Source of the DNA: Clostridia bacterium
GTDB taxonomy: Bacteria > Bacillota > Clostridia > Lachnospirales > Lachnospiraceae
Assembly (NCBI GenBank): GCA_910576205.1
Contig: CAJTHL010000001.1
Span: 372,001 to 436,000 of the forward strand
DNA: 64,000 nucleotides
Direction of reading: 5' to 3'
Below are positions 46,951 through 54,924 of this stretch, in pieces. Numbering within the stretch: position 1 is the stretch's first letter; every line of letters begins with the position of its first letter. Both the position numbers and the translations under genes were made by a program. The notes below the pieces were generated by a model, which did no database searches, was not told where the DNA came from, and worked only from the letters and a program-made list of their open reading frames with translations.

Positions 46951-47915
46951 TCCCTGTCACCAAATCTCTTTCCCATATTTCTCCACAGCTCTAACTGGAT
47001 TTTACCATAGTTGGGAAGGTTTTTCCAACAAAACGGCGTCTTTGCCTTCTTTTTGCAAAGCCTAATGCCCCTGAGAAGCCCTCTTCTGTATGTTTTCCCA
47101 AACCCCTTCCGGACAAAAAACAGGTATTTCAGTCCAAAGCCCGCCGCCAGAAACGGCAGATTCAGCAAAACCTGGAGCCAGGGCATATTTTTGTAGACCA
47201 GATACAGGCTGTTTCCAGCGCTGTAAAACACCTTGAAGGCATTGTATCTGGAACCGCTGGTTCCGCTTCCCACATGGTATACTCTGGCCTCTGGCTCATA
47301 GATATTCCGGTATCCTTCAATCCGGGCCCGGTATCCCACATCTATATCCTCTAAATAGGCAAAGTGTGCCTCGTCAAAACCTCCAAGCTTTAAAAGCTCC
47401 CTCCGGCGGTAAATAGCCGCGCCGGCGCAGGCAGCGAATACCTCCGCCCGCTTTCCATACTGACTGGCGGGCTTGTCCTTTCCCCTGGCAAATGCCCAGC
47501 CAAGGGCGCAGTACAGATTTCCCGCGTCGTCTATCAGCTCCGGCCTGTGATACTGGAGCATCCTGGCCCCGGCGGAAAAAACGCCCGGGTCTCTGTCCAG
47601 AGCCCCCACAAGGGCCTTCACATACCCCGGGCAGACCCTGGTATCATTGTTGAGCAGAATCACATAGGGCGTCTTTGCCGCCCGGATCCCCTCATTGACA
47701 GCCCTGCAGAACCCGTAGTTTTTCTTAAGGGCCACAAGGCGTACCCGGGGGTACTCCCGGGCTACCCGCTCCGGGCTTCCGTCTGCGGAACCGTTGTCCA
47801 CCACGATAATATACTCCGGCTCCACCTGTTTAAGGAGCGCGTCAAGACAGGTTTCTATATATTCCATGCCGTTGTAATTGGGAATCACAACAGACACCTT
47901 GTTATTTTCTTTCAT
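46947..47915 (-). CDS. Family 2 glycosyltransferase
   Basis: A 322-residue enzyme of the WcaE/rhamnosyl branch. It begins VSVVIPNYNGMEYIETCLDALLKQ, with IIVVDNGSADGS, YGFCRAVNEGI and the metal motif ILLNNDTRV (Asn89-Asn90-Asp91). GAAIYRRRELLKLGGFDEAHFAYLEDIDVGYRARIEGY is the acceptor-side signature. The C-terminus has a hydrophobic patch and a basic end. The ATG at 47915 starts the family fold; it overlaps both neighbours slightly. Confidence 0.9.
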   Translation of the reverse strand: MKENNKVSVVIPNYNGMEYIETCLDALLKQVEPEYIIVVDNGSADGSPERVAREYPRVRLVALKKNYGFCRAVNEGIRAAKTPYVILLNNDTRVCPGYVKALVGALDRDPGVFSAGARMLQYHRPELIDDAGNLYCALGWAFARGKDKPASQYGKRAEVFAACAGAAIYRRRELLKLGGFDEAHFAYLEDIDVGYRARIEGYRNIYEPEARVYHVGSGTSGSRYNAFKVFYSAGNSLYLVYKNMPWLQVLLNLPFLAAGFGLKYLFFVRKGFGKTYRRGLLRGIRLCKKKAKTPFCWKNLPNYGKIQLELWRNMGKRFGDRD

Positions 47916-49440
47916 ACAATACCGCCCAGGGGTTGTACACAATCCGGTACCCCATCCGCCTCACCTGCGCCGAAAGGCGTTCCAAAGACAGGGAAACCAA
48001 TTCTTCCCCGTCTTTTCTGTTCTCTCCCACAAGTCTGGCGTAAACCTCTCCCCGCATAAGAAAGCAGTCCGTCACCCGGGCCGTCTCCTGCTGCAGACAG
48101 GCCCTGTGGAAATATCCCAGATATCCCTCCTTAAGGCCCTCCATGGTCTGGAAAAAGGGGTTGTGTACGCCCTCCATCTCTACCGGATGGGAGAGGCGTC
48201 CGTCTGCGCCGTACACCCTGGCGCAGGCAATCCCTGTCTCCTGTCTCTCGCAGACAGATACCAGCTCCCTAAGGAAGTCCTTTCCGGGCCTTCCCTTTTT
48301 CACACACGTAAAAAGGATATATTTGTCTGTTGCAGTCTTTTGCGGAAATATTACGATTTTATTACATATCTTACCATAATATACAACTTTTATCCCATTT
48401 TGTCCATTGCATTTTTCGAAAGATTTTCTTAACAGGCCTTTTTCCCATGCTTCCAGCTCTGAAGCCGCACAGGAACGCAGCCTGTACCGCACCCGGTAAA
48501 ACCCGTAATTGGCCGTATGGAAAACCTTCGCCTCCACACCCTGGCGCTTAAGATGGGCTTCCACAGCCCTCTTTCCCGCCTCATAGGCGTAGAGCTTGCT
48601 CTCCGGATCCGAGGCCGTGGAAGAAGCGTGACATCTCCAGGAATAGAGGATTTCCGGGATATGAACCACCTCCCGGGCGCCTTCCACACACCGGAAAATA
48701 AAGTCGTGATCCTGAGCCCCGTCGAATTCCTCCCGAAATCCTCCCGCCTTTTGGGCAAGGGCTCTCTTTGCCACAAAAAAGTGACAGATATAATTGTTGC
48801 TGCGAAGAAGCTCCAGGTTAAAATCCGGTTTGAAATGAGGCTGGAAATGCTGTTTCCGGTCAAAGCTTACCTTGTCCTCATCGGTGTAGAAGCACTCTGC
48901 CCGGGGATGCGCCTCCACGGCCTTCGCTATCTGGTACAATGCCTGGGGAAACAGTATATCGTCGTGATCCAGAAGCCCCACATATTCCCCGGAGGCCATG
49001 GAAAGGGCTGCGTTTGTGTTCCGGGAAATCCCAAGATTTTCCTTCAGCCTCTCATACCGGATCCGGGAATCCTTTTTCAGATAGGGCTTTAAAACTTCCT
49101 CCACCTGGCCGCTTAAGCTTCCGTCCGCAATGCACAGCTCCCAGTTTTCATAGGTCTGGGAACAGACAGACTCCACCATCTGGCGCAAAAATTCCGGCGG
49201 CGTCTCATAGGCCGGAACAAGAATGCTGAACTTCGTTTTCTGTTCCCGGCCCCACTCTCTCTGGGCTCTTTTTTCCTCTTTTCCCGGCTGTTTCCCCAAA
49301 AGCCACCGGGGATAATGCCGCTCAGTCCTGTTCTGAAGCCGCCGCTCCCGGATCTTCCTGTAAAGCCGCGCCCCTCCGTAGGTACGGACATAGCGCATTC
49401 CCCTGCCCATAAGCCCGCATATCTTTTTCCCTCTGCCCAT
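47902..49440 (-). CDS. Two-domain family 2 glycosyltransferase, second domain degenerate
   Basis: A 512-residue protein. The first GT-A domain is complete: FSILVPAYETPPEFLRQMVESV, NLGISRNTNAALSMASGEYVGLLDHDD (Asp159-His-Asp161), FYTDEDKVSFD and GAQDHDFIFRCVE. A second, related domain should then begin with a VSIIIPNKD-type strand, as it does in the gene at 62995. Here it is replaced by an AT-rich stretch (about 48285-48430). Only the later part remains recognisable (GIACARVYGADGRLSHPVEMEGV onward), without the NND metal motif. The second half is probably not catalytic. Confidence 0.85.
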   Translation of the reverse strand: MGRGKKICGLMGRGMRYVRTYGGARLYRKIRERRLQNRTERHYPRWLLGKQPGKEEKRAQREWGREQKTKFSILVPAYETPPEFLRQMVESVCSQTYENWELCIADGSLSGQVEEVLKPYLKKDSRIRYERLKENLGISRNTNAALSMASGEYVGLLDHDDILFPQALYQIAKAVEAHPRAECFYTDEDKVSFDRKQHFQPHFKPDFNLELLRSNNYICHFFVAKRALAQKAGGFREEFDGAQDHDFIFRCVEGAREVVHIPEILYSWRCHASSTASDPESKLYAYEAGKRAVEAHLKRQGVEAKVFHTANYGFYRVRYRLRSCAASELEAWEKGLLRKSFEKCNGQNGIKVVYYGKICNKIVIFPQKTATDKYILFTCVKKGRPGKDFLRELVSVCERQETGIACARVYGADGRLSHPVEMEGVHNPFFQTMEGLKEGYLGYFHRACLQQETARVTDCFLMRGEVYARLVGENRKDGEELVSLSLERLSAQVRRMGYRIVYNPWAVLYERK

Positions 49441-49532
49441 ATTCCTATCCTCCGGGTATCCCGTTGTGACGCGCCTTGGACGGTCTCTTAAGGTATACTC
49501 CCATAATCTGCGGATACGCCTGTCTCCGGAAA

Positions 49533-50207
49533 TCAGAACGTCACTTCCCCATCGTGGGAAATCAAGGCCACAGCCTCCACACCGGAAAGAGCGGATACCG
49601 CGCCGGCCATATCTGCTTCCTTTCTTGTCCGCACCTCCATAACCAGATCCATTTTTCCCTTGGAAATATTTCTGGATTTGATTTTGCAGATCCGGCTGTA
49701 TTCCTTAACCTGTTCCAGAAGCTCTTTTTCTGCGTCGGGACTGCTTAAATTCACCACCAGCATCATGGGCGCCCGGGAAGCGGGCAGATTTTCCAGCACC
49801 AGAATCAATACGGTTACCACAAGGCTAGTCAGAAGCGCCACCTCGTAAAGTCCGGCCCCGCAGATAATGCCCACGCTGATGGACCAGAAAAGGAATACCA
49901 GATCCATGGGATCCTTTACCGCCGTACGGAAACGGATAATAGACAGGGCGCCCACCATACCAAGGGAGATTACCAGATTGGACTGCATGGCAAGAATAAT
50001 GGCCGCCGTAATCACGGAGATGGCTGCCAGAGCCACGTTAAAGCTCTTGGAATAGAAGGACTTGCGGGTCATAACCCGGTAAACCAGAAAAATGTAGAGA
50101 GCCAGCGCGCAGGTTACCGTCAGAGCCGCCATAACCCTTCCCGCCGAGATATCCATGCTTGTAAAGCCCTCCAGAAACGATTTTTTAAAAATGTCTTGAA
50201 AATTCAT
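49533..50207 (-). CDS. DUF4956 family membrane protein
   Basis: A 224-residue protein with three or four helices (VMAALTVTCALALYIFLVYRVM, FNVALAAISVITAAIILAMQSNLVISLG, LVFLFWSISVGIICGAGLYEVAL, LLTSLVVTVLILVLENL). The family signature LGMVGALSIIRFRTAVKDPMDLVFLF is present. A C-terminal cytoplasmic ACT-like domain follows (MLVVNLSSPDAEKELLEQVKEY). DUF4956 genes recur next to VTC-domain and CotH kinase genes, as here. The function is unknown. Confidence 0.9.
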   Translation of the reverse strand: MNFQDIFKKSFLEGFTSMDISAGRVMAALTVTCALALYIFLVYRVMTRKSFYSKSFNVALAAISVITAAIILAMQSNLVISLGMVGALSIIRFRTAVKDPMDLVFLFWSISVGIICGAGLYEVALLTSLVVTVLILVLENLPASRAPMMLVVNLSSPDAEKELLEQVKEYSRICKIKSRNISKGKMDLVMEVRTRKEADMAGAVSALSGVEAVALISHDGEVTF

Positions 50208-50271
50208 TGTTCTTCCTCCCGTAAAATTTTCTTTTTCCTTTGTCTGTCCTTTGTCTCCCCAGAAATTACCT

Positions 50272-50976
50272 CTAAAGAAACATTCCTGCCTTGTGGTTTA
50301 AACTGTATTTTCTACAGAGATAGTATTTTGAAAATGCCGTCTGCCTTAAGTTTTTAAGCTGCAGGTTATGCCGGATGGGATCCGGAAGGAACTCGTCGTA
50401 TTTTACTTCCAGAATATGACGCCCAGCCGGTAAAATGGGCCGCCTTGCAATCTCCGGCTCCAGAAACCGGTCTAAATCCCCGGAGGACGCAATATTCTGG
50501 TCCAGGGTAACGCGCACATTTCCCAGAGCCTCCACAAAAGGCGTCCTGTCATACTCCACAATCACCTTTGGCCGCAGCCTGCGGGTGCGCATAAGCAGCA
50601 GCAGTTTTTGCAGAACCGGCGGGTAACCGCTGTCCACCGGAAGGGCCTGTCCCGCCATAAGGCTCTCACACTGTTCCCGGCTTAAAGGGCAGGAAAGCTT
50701 CTGGGTCATCCCCCGCTCCTTCCTTTTAAGCTCCAATGTAATACGACTGGGGCTGTGGTTGTAGATGCGGATGCGGAACTTCTCTCTGGGGTCCGTGCCC
50801 CTCTCATTTTCCAGCATATAGCTGTCGTAATAGTCGTCAAAGTACAGACTGCGGATGGCGTACATGCCCTCTTCCCCCACATGGGAATCCAGACGTATCA
50901 GATTGGAAATCCTGCCTCTTATTTCCGCCAGCTCGTATGCCGTAACCAGATATTTCAGCTCGTTTCTATACTCCAT
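50272..50976 (-). CDS. VTC-domain protein (polyphosphate polymerase-like)
   Basis: A 234-residue protein with the VTC tunnel fold. It has RNELKYLVTAYELAEIRGRI, MYAIRSLYFDDYYDSYMLEN, REKFRIRIYN, ITLELKRKERGMTQKLS, VIVEYDRTPFV, GNVRVTLDQNIASS and HILEVKYDEFLPD. These match the basic and acidic residues lining the tunnel in yeast Vtc4, which polymerises ATP gamma-phosphates. In bacteria the activity is predicted rather than general knowledge. It lies between the DUF4956 gene and the CotH-kinase gene. Confidence 0.9.
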   Translation of the reverse strand: MEYRNELKYLVTAYELAEIRGRISNLIRLDSHVGEEGMYAIRSLYFDDYYDSYMLENERGTDPREKFRIRIYNHSPSRITLELKRKERGMTQKLSCPLSREQCESLMAGQALPVDSGYPPVLQKLLLLMRTRRLRPKVIVEYDRTPFVEALGNVRVTLDQNIASSGDLDRFLEPEIARRPILPAGRHILEVKYDEFLPDPIRHNLQLKNLRQTAFSKYYLCRKYSLNHKAGMFL

Positions 50977-50984
50977 GGTATCTC

Positions 50985-51060
50985 CTATTCCAGTTTCACA
51001 TCTGCCCTCTCCGGCCCTCTTTTAATCCTTCCGGTGGTTTTCCGGGCAGATACTGTTTTC
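50985..51060. repeat. Palindromic intergenic element, copy C
   Basis: CTATTCCAGTTTCACATCTG leads into the left arm, whose ATCTGCCC (51000-51007) is exactly complemented by GGGCAGAT (51044-51051). The centre (CCGGCCCTCTTTTAATCCTTCCGG) is a shortened version of the core of copy B. The stop codon of the CotH gene overlaps its far end, and the VTC ribosome site abuts its near end. Confidence 0.75.
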
Positions 51061-52705
51061 AAGCATAGCCAAGATCCAGATATGCCTCTATATTGTCGTA
51101 AAAATATCCGTCCAGCAGTTCCATGCGATAGCGCAGAAGCATCTTCAGTTTCCCATAATCCTCCCAGTGCTTTCCTTTTGGCCAGCGCTTCTCCTCCCGC
51201 TTCATGGCTCCCGAATCCACCACCTGGACAGCCAGTTCATCTACAGCTTTTTCTATATTCTCATCTGACAGCCCGCCCTGGCGAAGCTCCTGCCAAATGG
51301 CGGACACCCGGTTTCTGCAATCCTCCGCGTCCAGGGCAAGCAACCGGTCTGCCACGGTGAAATTAATCCGCTCCCGGTAAATCAAGGGACTTTGCCCCAC
51401 ATCCCAGGGGTATTCCAGGTCTATGGGATCCTGCAGGGTGTCCCCCAGGGTGAGGTCCATGTCCCAGGGCGCCAGATACATGTGGTACCCATCAGGTCCG
51501 TATTTTGTTACATAGTACATATTTTTTACCCGGTTGTCAATTCCCATAACCGCCTGGAGATAAACCCATATGCGCATCATATTGTCTGCATCCACCATCT
51601 CCCCGGCCTTTTCAGCAAAAACCTCGTCGGAGGGTTCCTCCCGCCAGCTTAAATAATCCAGCAGCGGCTGCCAGCTCTCCCTGGTAACCTGGGAGTATTT
51701 ACCCTTCAGCTTATAGCCGGCCATCTCCTTCTCCCAGATAAGGGTGCTCTTAAGCTCCTCCAGGGACATATTCTGGGGGGCGGAGGATTTATAGGCGTAT
51801 TCAGCATGGGCGTCCTCCCCCTCCCTGTTCAGATCAAGCTGTTTTGCGTCCACCGGCTCCATAAGCCCATAGAGCCCCCAGTATTCCCCGTTAAAGAATA
51901 CCTCCACATAGGCCATGCGGGTGCCCAGGTACATGTTGGGAAATGCCTCTGTCCGTGCTCCCAGGCCTCCCCAGATATCCGCGCAAAACTTATCCCGGAT
52001 TTTGGAGGCGTCGGTATACATGGCGTTTAGGATATATTCATCATCTTTCCTAAGGCCAAAGAGGGCCCGCTTATCCTTCACTACATTTCCGTCCCGGTCC
52101 TGGGTCTTTAAGGTCAGCTTATACCCTTTTTTGGGGTACAGACGGCTTGTATTTCCCCGGATATGGGCCTCCAGAATGTTGGAGTACGCCCAGTCCCGTT
52201 TGCTGTCCGCCTCCCAGAAGCGGACGGTTCCCCCGAAAATCTCTTCCTCCGCCGTAGCCTCCGTCTCAATGCTCACAATGGGAAGCCCGGTAAATACCAG
52301 GTAATAGGAGCGGTAGCAGTCTCCCTTCACAGCCAGAAATTCGTAAGGAGTTCCCTCCCGGATTGCTGTCTGCTTGTCGTCCCTGGTAAAAGCCTGCCCG
52401 AACAGAATCTGCACGTCCTCCTGGCCGCTGGTAAGCTCTCCCGGCTCCCAGCTCTCATTTTTCATATCCAGGGGCAGATAGAATGTCCCTGAAGCCACAT
52501 CCTGCACCAGGGTCACCTGGTTAAACCTGAGATCCGTCAGAATATTCTCCCCTGTCTTTCTGTAATCCTGACGGATTTTCCCAAGCTTCTCCTCACCGGA
52601 CATGGCATAGGAAATCACCTCTCTCTGCTGGGACCAGTATTGCAGAGCGCCCACACAGGAAAGAAGCAGTGCCACGCTTAACAACAGCAATAATTTTTTT
52701 CTCAT
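51059..52705 (-). CDS. CotH kinase family protein
   Basis: A 548-residue exported or membrane-anchored protein; residues about 3-25 form a signal/anchor helix (KLLLLLSVALLLSCVGALQYW). The CotH kinase core is visible as EAHIRGNTSRLYPKKGYKL with the conserved Arg-Gly-Asn and Lys pair, DKFCADIWGGLG, AYVEVFFNGEYWGLYGLMEPVD, DNRVKNMYYV and YLAPWDMDLTLGD with the catalytic Asp residues. B. subtilis CotH phosphorylates spore coat proteins; here the domain would face outward. Its place next to VTC and DUF4956 genes in a glycan locus suggests a surface polymer or protein target. Confidence 0.9.
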   Translation of the reverse strand: MRKKLLLLLSVALLLSCVGALQYWSQQREVISYAMSGEEKLGKIRQDYRKTGENILTDLRFNQVTLVQDVASGTFYLPLDMKNESWEPGELTSGQEDVQILFGQAFTRDDKQTAIREGTPYEFLAVKGDCYRSYYLVFTGLPIVSIETEATAEEEIFGGTVRFWEADSKRDWAYSNILEAHIRGNTSRLYPKKGYKLTLKTQDRDGNVVKDKRALFGLRKDDEYILNAMYTDASKIRDKFCADIWGGLGARTEAFPNMYLGTRMAYVEVFFNGEYWGLYGLMEPVDAKQLDLNREGEDAHAEYAYKSSAPQNMSLEELKSTLIWEKEMAGYKLKGKYSQVTRESWQPLLDYLSWREEPSDEVFAEKAGEMVDADNMMRIWVYLQAVMGIDNRVKNMYYVTKYGPDGYHMYLAPWDMDLTLGDTLQDPIDLEYPWDVGQSPLIYRERINFTVADRLLALDAEDCRNRVSAIWQELRQGGLSDENIEKAVDELAVQVVDSGAMKREEKRWPKGKHWEDYGKLKMLLRYRMELLDGYFYDNIEAYLDLGYA

Positions 52706-52719
52706 TCTCACCCACACCT

Positions 52720-53118
52720 TCAATGTTTTTCAATAAACATCTTCCTGGTGATAAAATTATACACCATCACCACGCCGGTGGCAAAAACCTTCACCAGCAT
52801 ATACGACCGGTTCATATACGCATCCAGCCATGCGGTTCCTCCCCACATAATCAGCTGGTTGATTCCAAGGCCCACAATGCTCAAAATGAGAAAGACCAGA
52901 AACTGGCCCGCTTTGTTGGCCTCCTTGTCCGCGTCAAATACCACGGTAATACTTAAGATATAGTTGACGATCACAGACACAGAAAAAGAAATTCCGCTGG
53001 CAATCAGTTTGTCCACATGGAAAAACTCTATGAGGGCCGTCATGATTCCCCAGTCAATAAAAAAACATAAGAAGCCTACGATGCCAAATTTCAGGATTTG
53101 TTGTTTTAGCTTTTGCAT
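52720..53118 (-). CDS. GtrA family membrane protein
   Basis: A 132-residue protein with four helices (LKFGIVGFLCFFIDWGIMTALI, ISFSVSVIVNYILSITVVF, QFLVFLILSIVGLGINQLIMW, YMLVKVFATGVVMVYNFITRKMF). This is the standard GtrA pattern, including the conserved NYILS and the FITRKMF end. GtrA proteins are thought to flip polyprenyl-phosphate sugars. The GtrB-like glycosyltransferase expected as partner starts divergently at 53295. ATG 53118 has GGAG upstream; an ATG five codons earlier is possible. Confidence 0.9.
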   Translation of the reverse strand: MQKLKQQILKFGIVGFLCFFIDWGIMTALIEFFHVDKLIASGISFSVSVIVNYILSITVVFDADKEANKAGQFLVFLILSIVGLGINQLIMWGGTAWLDAYMNRSYMLVKVFATGVVMVYNFITRKMFIEKH

Positions 53119-53180
53119 GTTATTTTTCTCCATTTCTTCCCAGATGATACGACACAAGCTGCCAAAGGTATATTTTGATT

Positions 53181-53209
53181 ATTATACCCGCTTTTGGGGA
53201 AAATGTAAA
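53181..53209 (-). promoter_or_regulatory. Sigma-A promoter for gtrA and the downstream CotH-VTC-DUF4956 run
   Basis: On the minus strand TTTACA (53204-53209) and a perfect TATAAT (53181-53186) are 17 bp apart. The leader before the start codon is about 55 nt. Confidence 0.78.
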
Positions 53210-53239
53210 ATATTATTGAACATTAACCAAATTGCATGA

Positions 53240-53268
53240 TTGATAAATTCCGCAAAACCCTGTATACT
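53240..53268 (+). promoter_or_regulatory. Sigma-A promoter for the GtrB-like glycosyltransferase
   Basis: TTGATA (53240-53245) and TATACT (53263-53268) are 17 bp apart, 27 bp before the ATG. It is arranged back to back with the gtrA promoter, about 30 bp away. Confidence 0.82.
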
Positions 53269-53294
53269 GTACCATAGAGAAAGGAAGCCCTCTT

Positions 53295-54281
53295 ATGAAT
53301 AAATTATCATTTGTCATCCCCTGCTACGGTTCGGAAACCACCATAGGGACTGTGACGGCAGAGCTTATCGCAGCTGTGGAAAAGCGTCCTCAGTATGAAT
53401 ACGAAATCATCCTGGTCAACGACTGCTCCCCGGACAATGTCTGGGACAGTATCTGCAAGCTTGCACAGAAAAATCCCCGGATCACAGGCATCAACCTGGC
53501 AAAAAACTTCGGCCAGCACGCGGCCTTGATGGCCGGTTACCGCCAATGTACCGGCGATTTCCTTATCTCCCTGGACGACGACGGACAGACGCCTGCCCTG
53601 GAGTTTTTTTCCCTGGTGGACAAGCTGCTGGAGGGCTATGACGTGGTATATGCCTCCTATGAGCACAAAATGCACAATGCTTTCCGTAATTTCGGCACCT
53701 GGATGAATGAGCGCATGACCGAAAGCCTGATCGGCAAACCCAAGGGATTAAAAGTCACCAGCTATTTTATCATGAGGCGCTTTATCGCCGATGAAATCCT
53801 TCGCTATCAGAACGCCTATCCCTACATTGAGGGATTAATTTTCCGGGCCACCTCCAATATAGCCAATGTACCCATTACCCACCACAGCCGCCTAACAGGC
53901 AGTTCCGGCTACACTTTCAAAAAACTGCTGTCCTTATGGTTCAACGGCTTTACCGCCTTTTCCGTTAAACCTCTCCGGATTGCCACCTTCTGCGGCACCG
54001 CCTGCGCCTTTACAGGCTTTGCTTACGGCCTTTACGTGGTAATCCGCAAGCTGGTGGATCCCACCATTGAGATGGGGTGGAGCTCCATAATCGCCTCCAT
54101 ATTCCTGCTGGGAGGTCTGATCCTCGTTATGCTGGGACTCATCGGGGAATATATTGGGCGCATCTATATCAGCATCAACAGCGCCCCCCAGTACACAGTC
54201 CGGGAAATGGTTTCCGGCCAGACTCCCCCTGACGCGTCTCTGACAGAGGATTTAACTGTAAAACACAAGGATTCCGATTAA
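53295..54281 (+). CDS. GtrB-like polyprenyl-phosphate glycosyltransferase (family 2)
   Basis: A 328-residue protein. The GT-A domain shows LSFVIPCYGSETTIGTV, ILVNDCSPDNVWDSI, NFGQHAALMAGYRQCTGD and ISLDDDGQTP (Asp94-96). Two C-terminal helices (LRIATFCGTACAFTGFAYGLYVVI and IIASIFLLGGLILVMLGLIGEYIGR) anchor it, as in bactoprenol glucosyltransferases. It should charge undecaprenyl phosphate with a sugar that GtrA then flips. Its last 30 bases overlap the end of the convergent gene at 54252. Confidence 0.92.
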   Translation: MNKLSFVIPCYGSETTIGTVTAELIAAVEKRPQYEYEIILVNDCSPDNVWDSICKLAQKNPRITGINLAKNFGQHAALMAGYRQCTGDFLISLDDDGQTPALEFFSLVDKLLEGYDVVYASYEHKMHNAFRNFGTWMNERMTESLIGKPKGLKVTSYFIMRRFIADEILRYQNAYPYIEGLIFRATSNIANVPITHHSRLTGSSGYTFKKLLSLWFNGFTAFSVKPLRIATFCGTACAFTGFAYGLYVVIRKLVDPTIEMGWSSIIASIFLLGGLILVMLGLIGEYIGRIYISINSAPQYTVREMVSGQTPPDASLTEDLTVKHKDSD

Positions 54282-54590
54282 GATAAGCCCGTTCCCCAGA
54301 AGCTTTTTCTTTGTAAGCTTCTCTCCAAAGATCATCCGGCTTAGTATCAGGATCAAGGGAAACCCCAGGGCCTCCACCACAGGCCCGTTTTTATAATCCA
54401 TCCCTGTGTAGGCGGCCACAGTCAGCAGCGTAGACGCCACCATCATGGCGTACCCTGTAATCACATAGACGTTCAGATATTCCCGTATCACATTGGGATA
54501 TGTTTTCTGGGCGCTCTTCTTCAGCAGAATCTGGGAAAATGCGGCCACCGCTACTGACAGAAGAAGAAACACCATATATCTATTCATCAT
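54252..54590 (-). CDS. EamA/DMT-type half transporter
   Basis: A 112-residue protein with four helices (FLLLSVAVAAFSQILLKKSA, VITGYAMMVASTLLTVAAYTG, VVEALGFPLILILSRMIF, KLLGNGLILIGILVFYS). This is half the size of a normal EamA carrier and similar to the ArnE/ArnF and SMR type. It is paired with a second half-size gene directly upstream (10-nt overlap), so a heterodimer is likely. In surface glycan loci such pairs can flip lipid-linked sugars; the cargo is unknown here. Confidence 0.85.
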   Translation of the reverse strand: MMNRYMVFLLLSVAVAAFSQILLKKSAQKTYPNVIREYLNVYVITGYAMMVASTLLTVAAYTGMDYKNGPVVEALGFPLILILSRMIFGEKLTKKKLLGNGLILIGILVFYS

Positions 54591-54924
54591 TTCCGTTCAC
54601 CAGCATTGTACCTGCAAATACAATGGCAACTCCTATTGCGTTTTTCCATGTAATGGATTCTTTAAAAAATACCACTGCCCAGATCAGGGACCACAATATG
54701 GCCATGGCCCGGTTGGCATAGGCCACGGAAAGGGGACATCTCTTGATAATCTGCTGCCAGGCCAGGGCATAGATTCCCAGAATCAGGATTTCCACCCCGT
54801 AAAACGCCAGAAATCCCAGGCTGAAGGCCGGCTGCCCGGAGGCAGACTTGGCCGCCACGCTGGACAGGGTATAGAGAATCACCACCGCCTGGAGGGCAAG
54901 GATGGTCTTAATGGATTGTTTCAT
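54580..54924 (-). CDS. EamA/DMT-type half transporter (partner)
   Basis: A 114-residue protein with four helices. It has an early LALQAVVILYTLSSVAAKSA, a central FLAFYGVEILILGIYALAWQQIIKRCPLSVAYANRAMA and a C-terminal ESITWKNAIGVAIVFAGTMLVNG. The APLSVAYAxxR-type turn resembles SMR/ArnE-like proteins. Its ATG lies inside the last codons of the ATP-grasp gene with AGGAG upstream, and it overlaps the next half transporter, so all three genes are probably translated together. Confidence 0.85.
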   Translation of the reverse strand: MKQSIKTILALQAVVILYTLSSVAAKSASGQPAFSLGFLAFYGVEILILGIYALAWQQIIKRCPLSVAYANRAMAILWSLIWAVVFFKESITWKNAIGVAIVFAGTMLVNGNDE

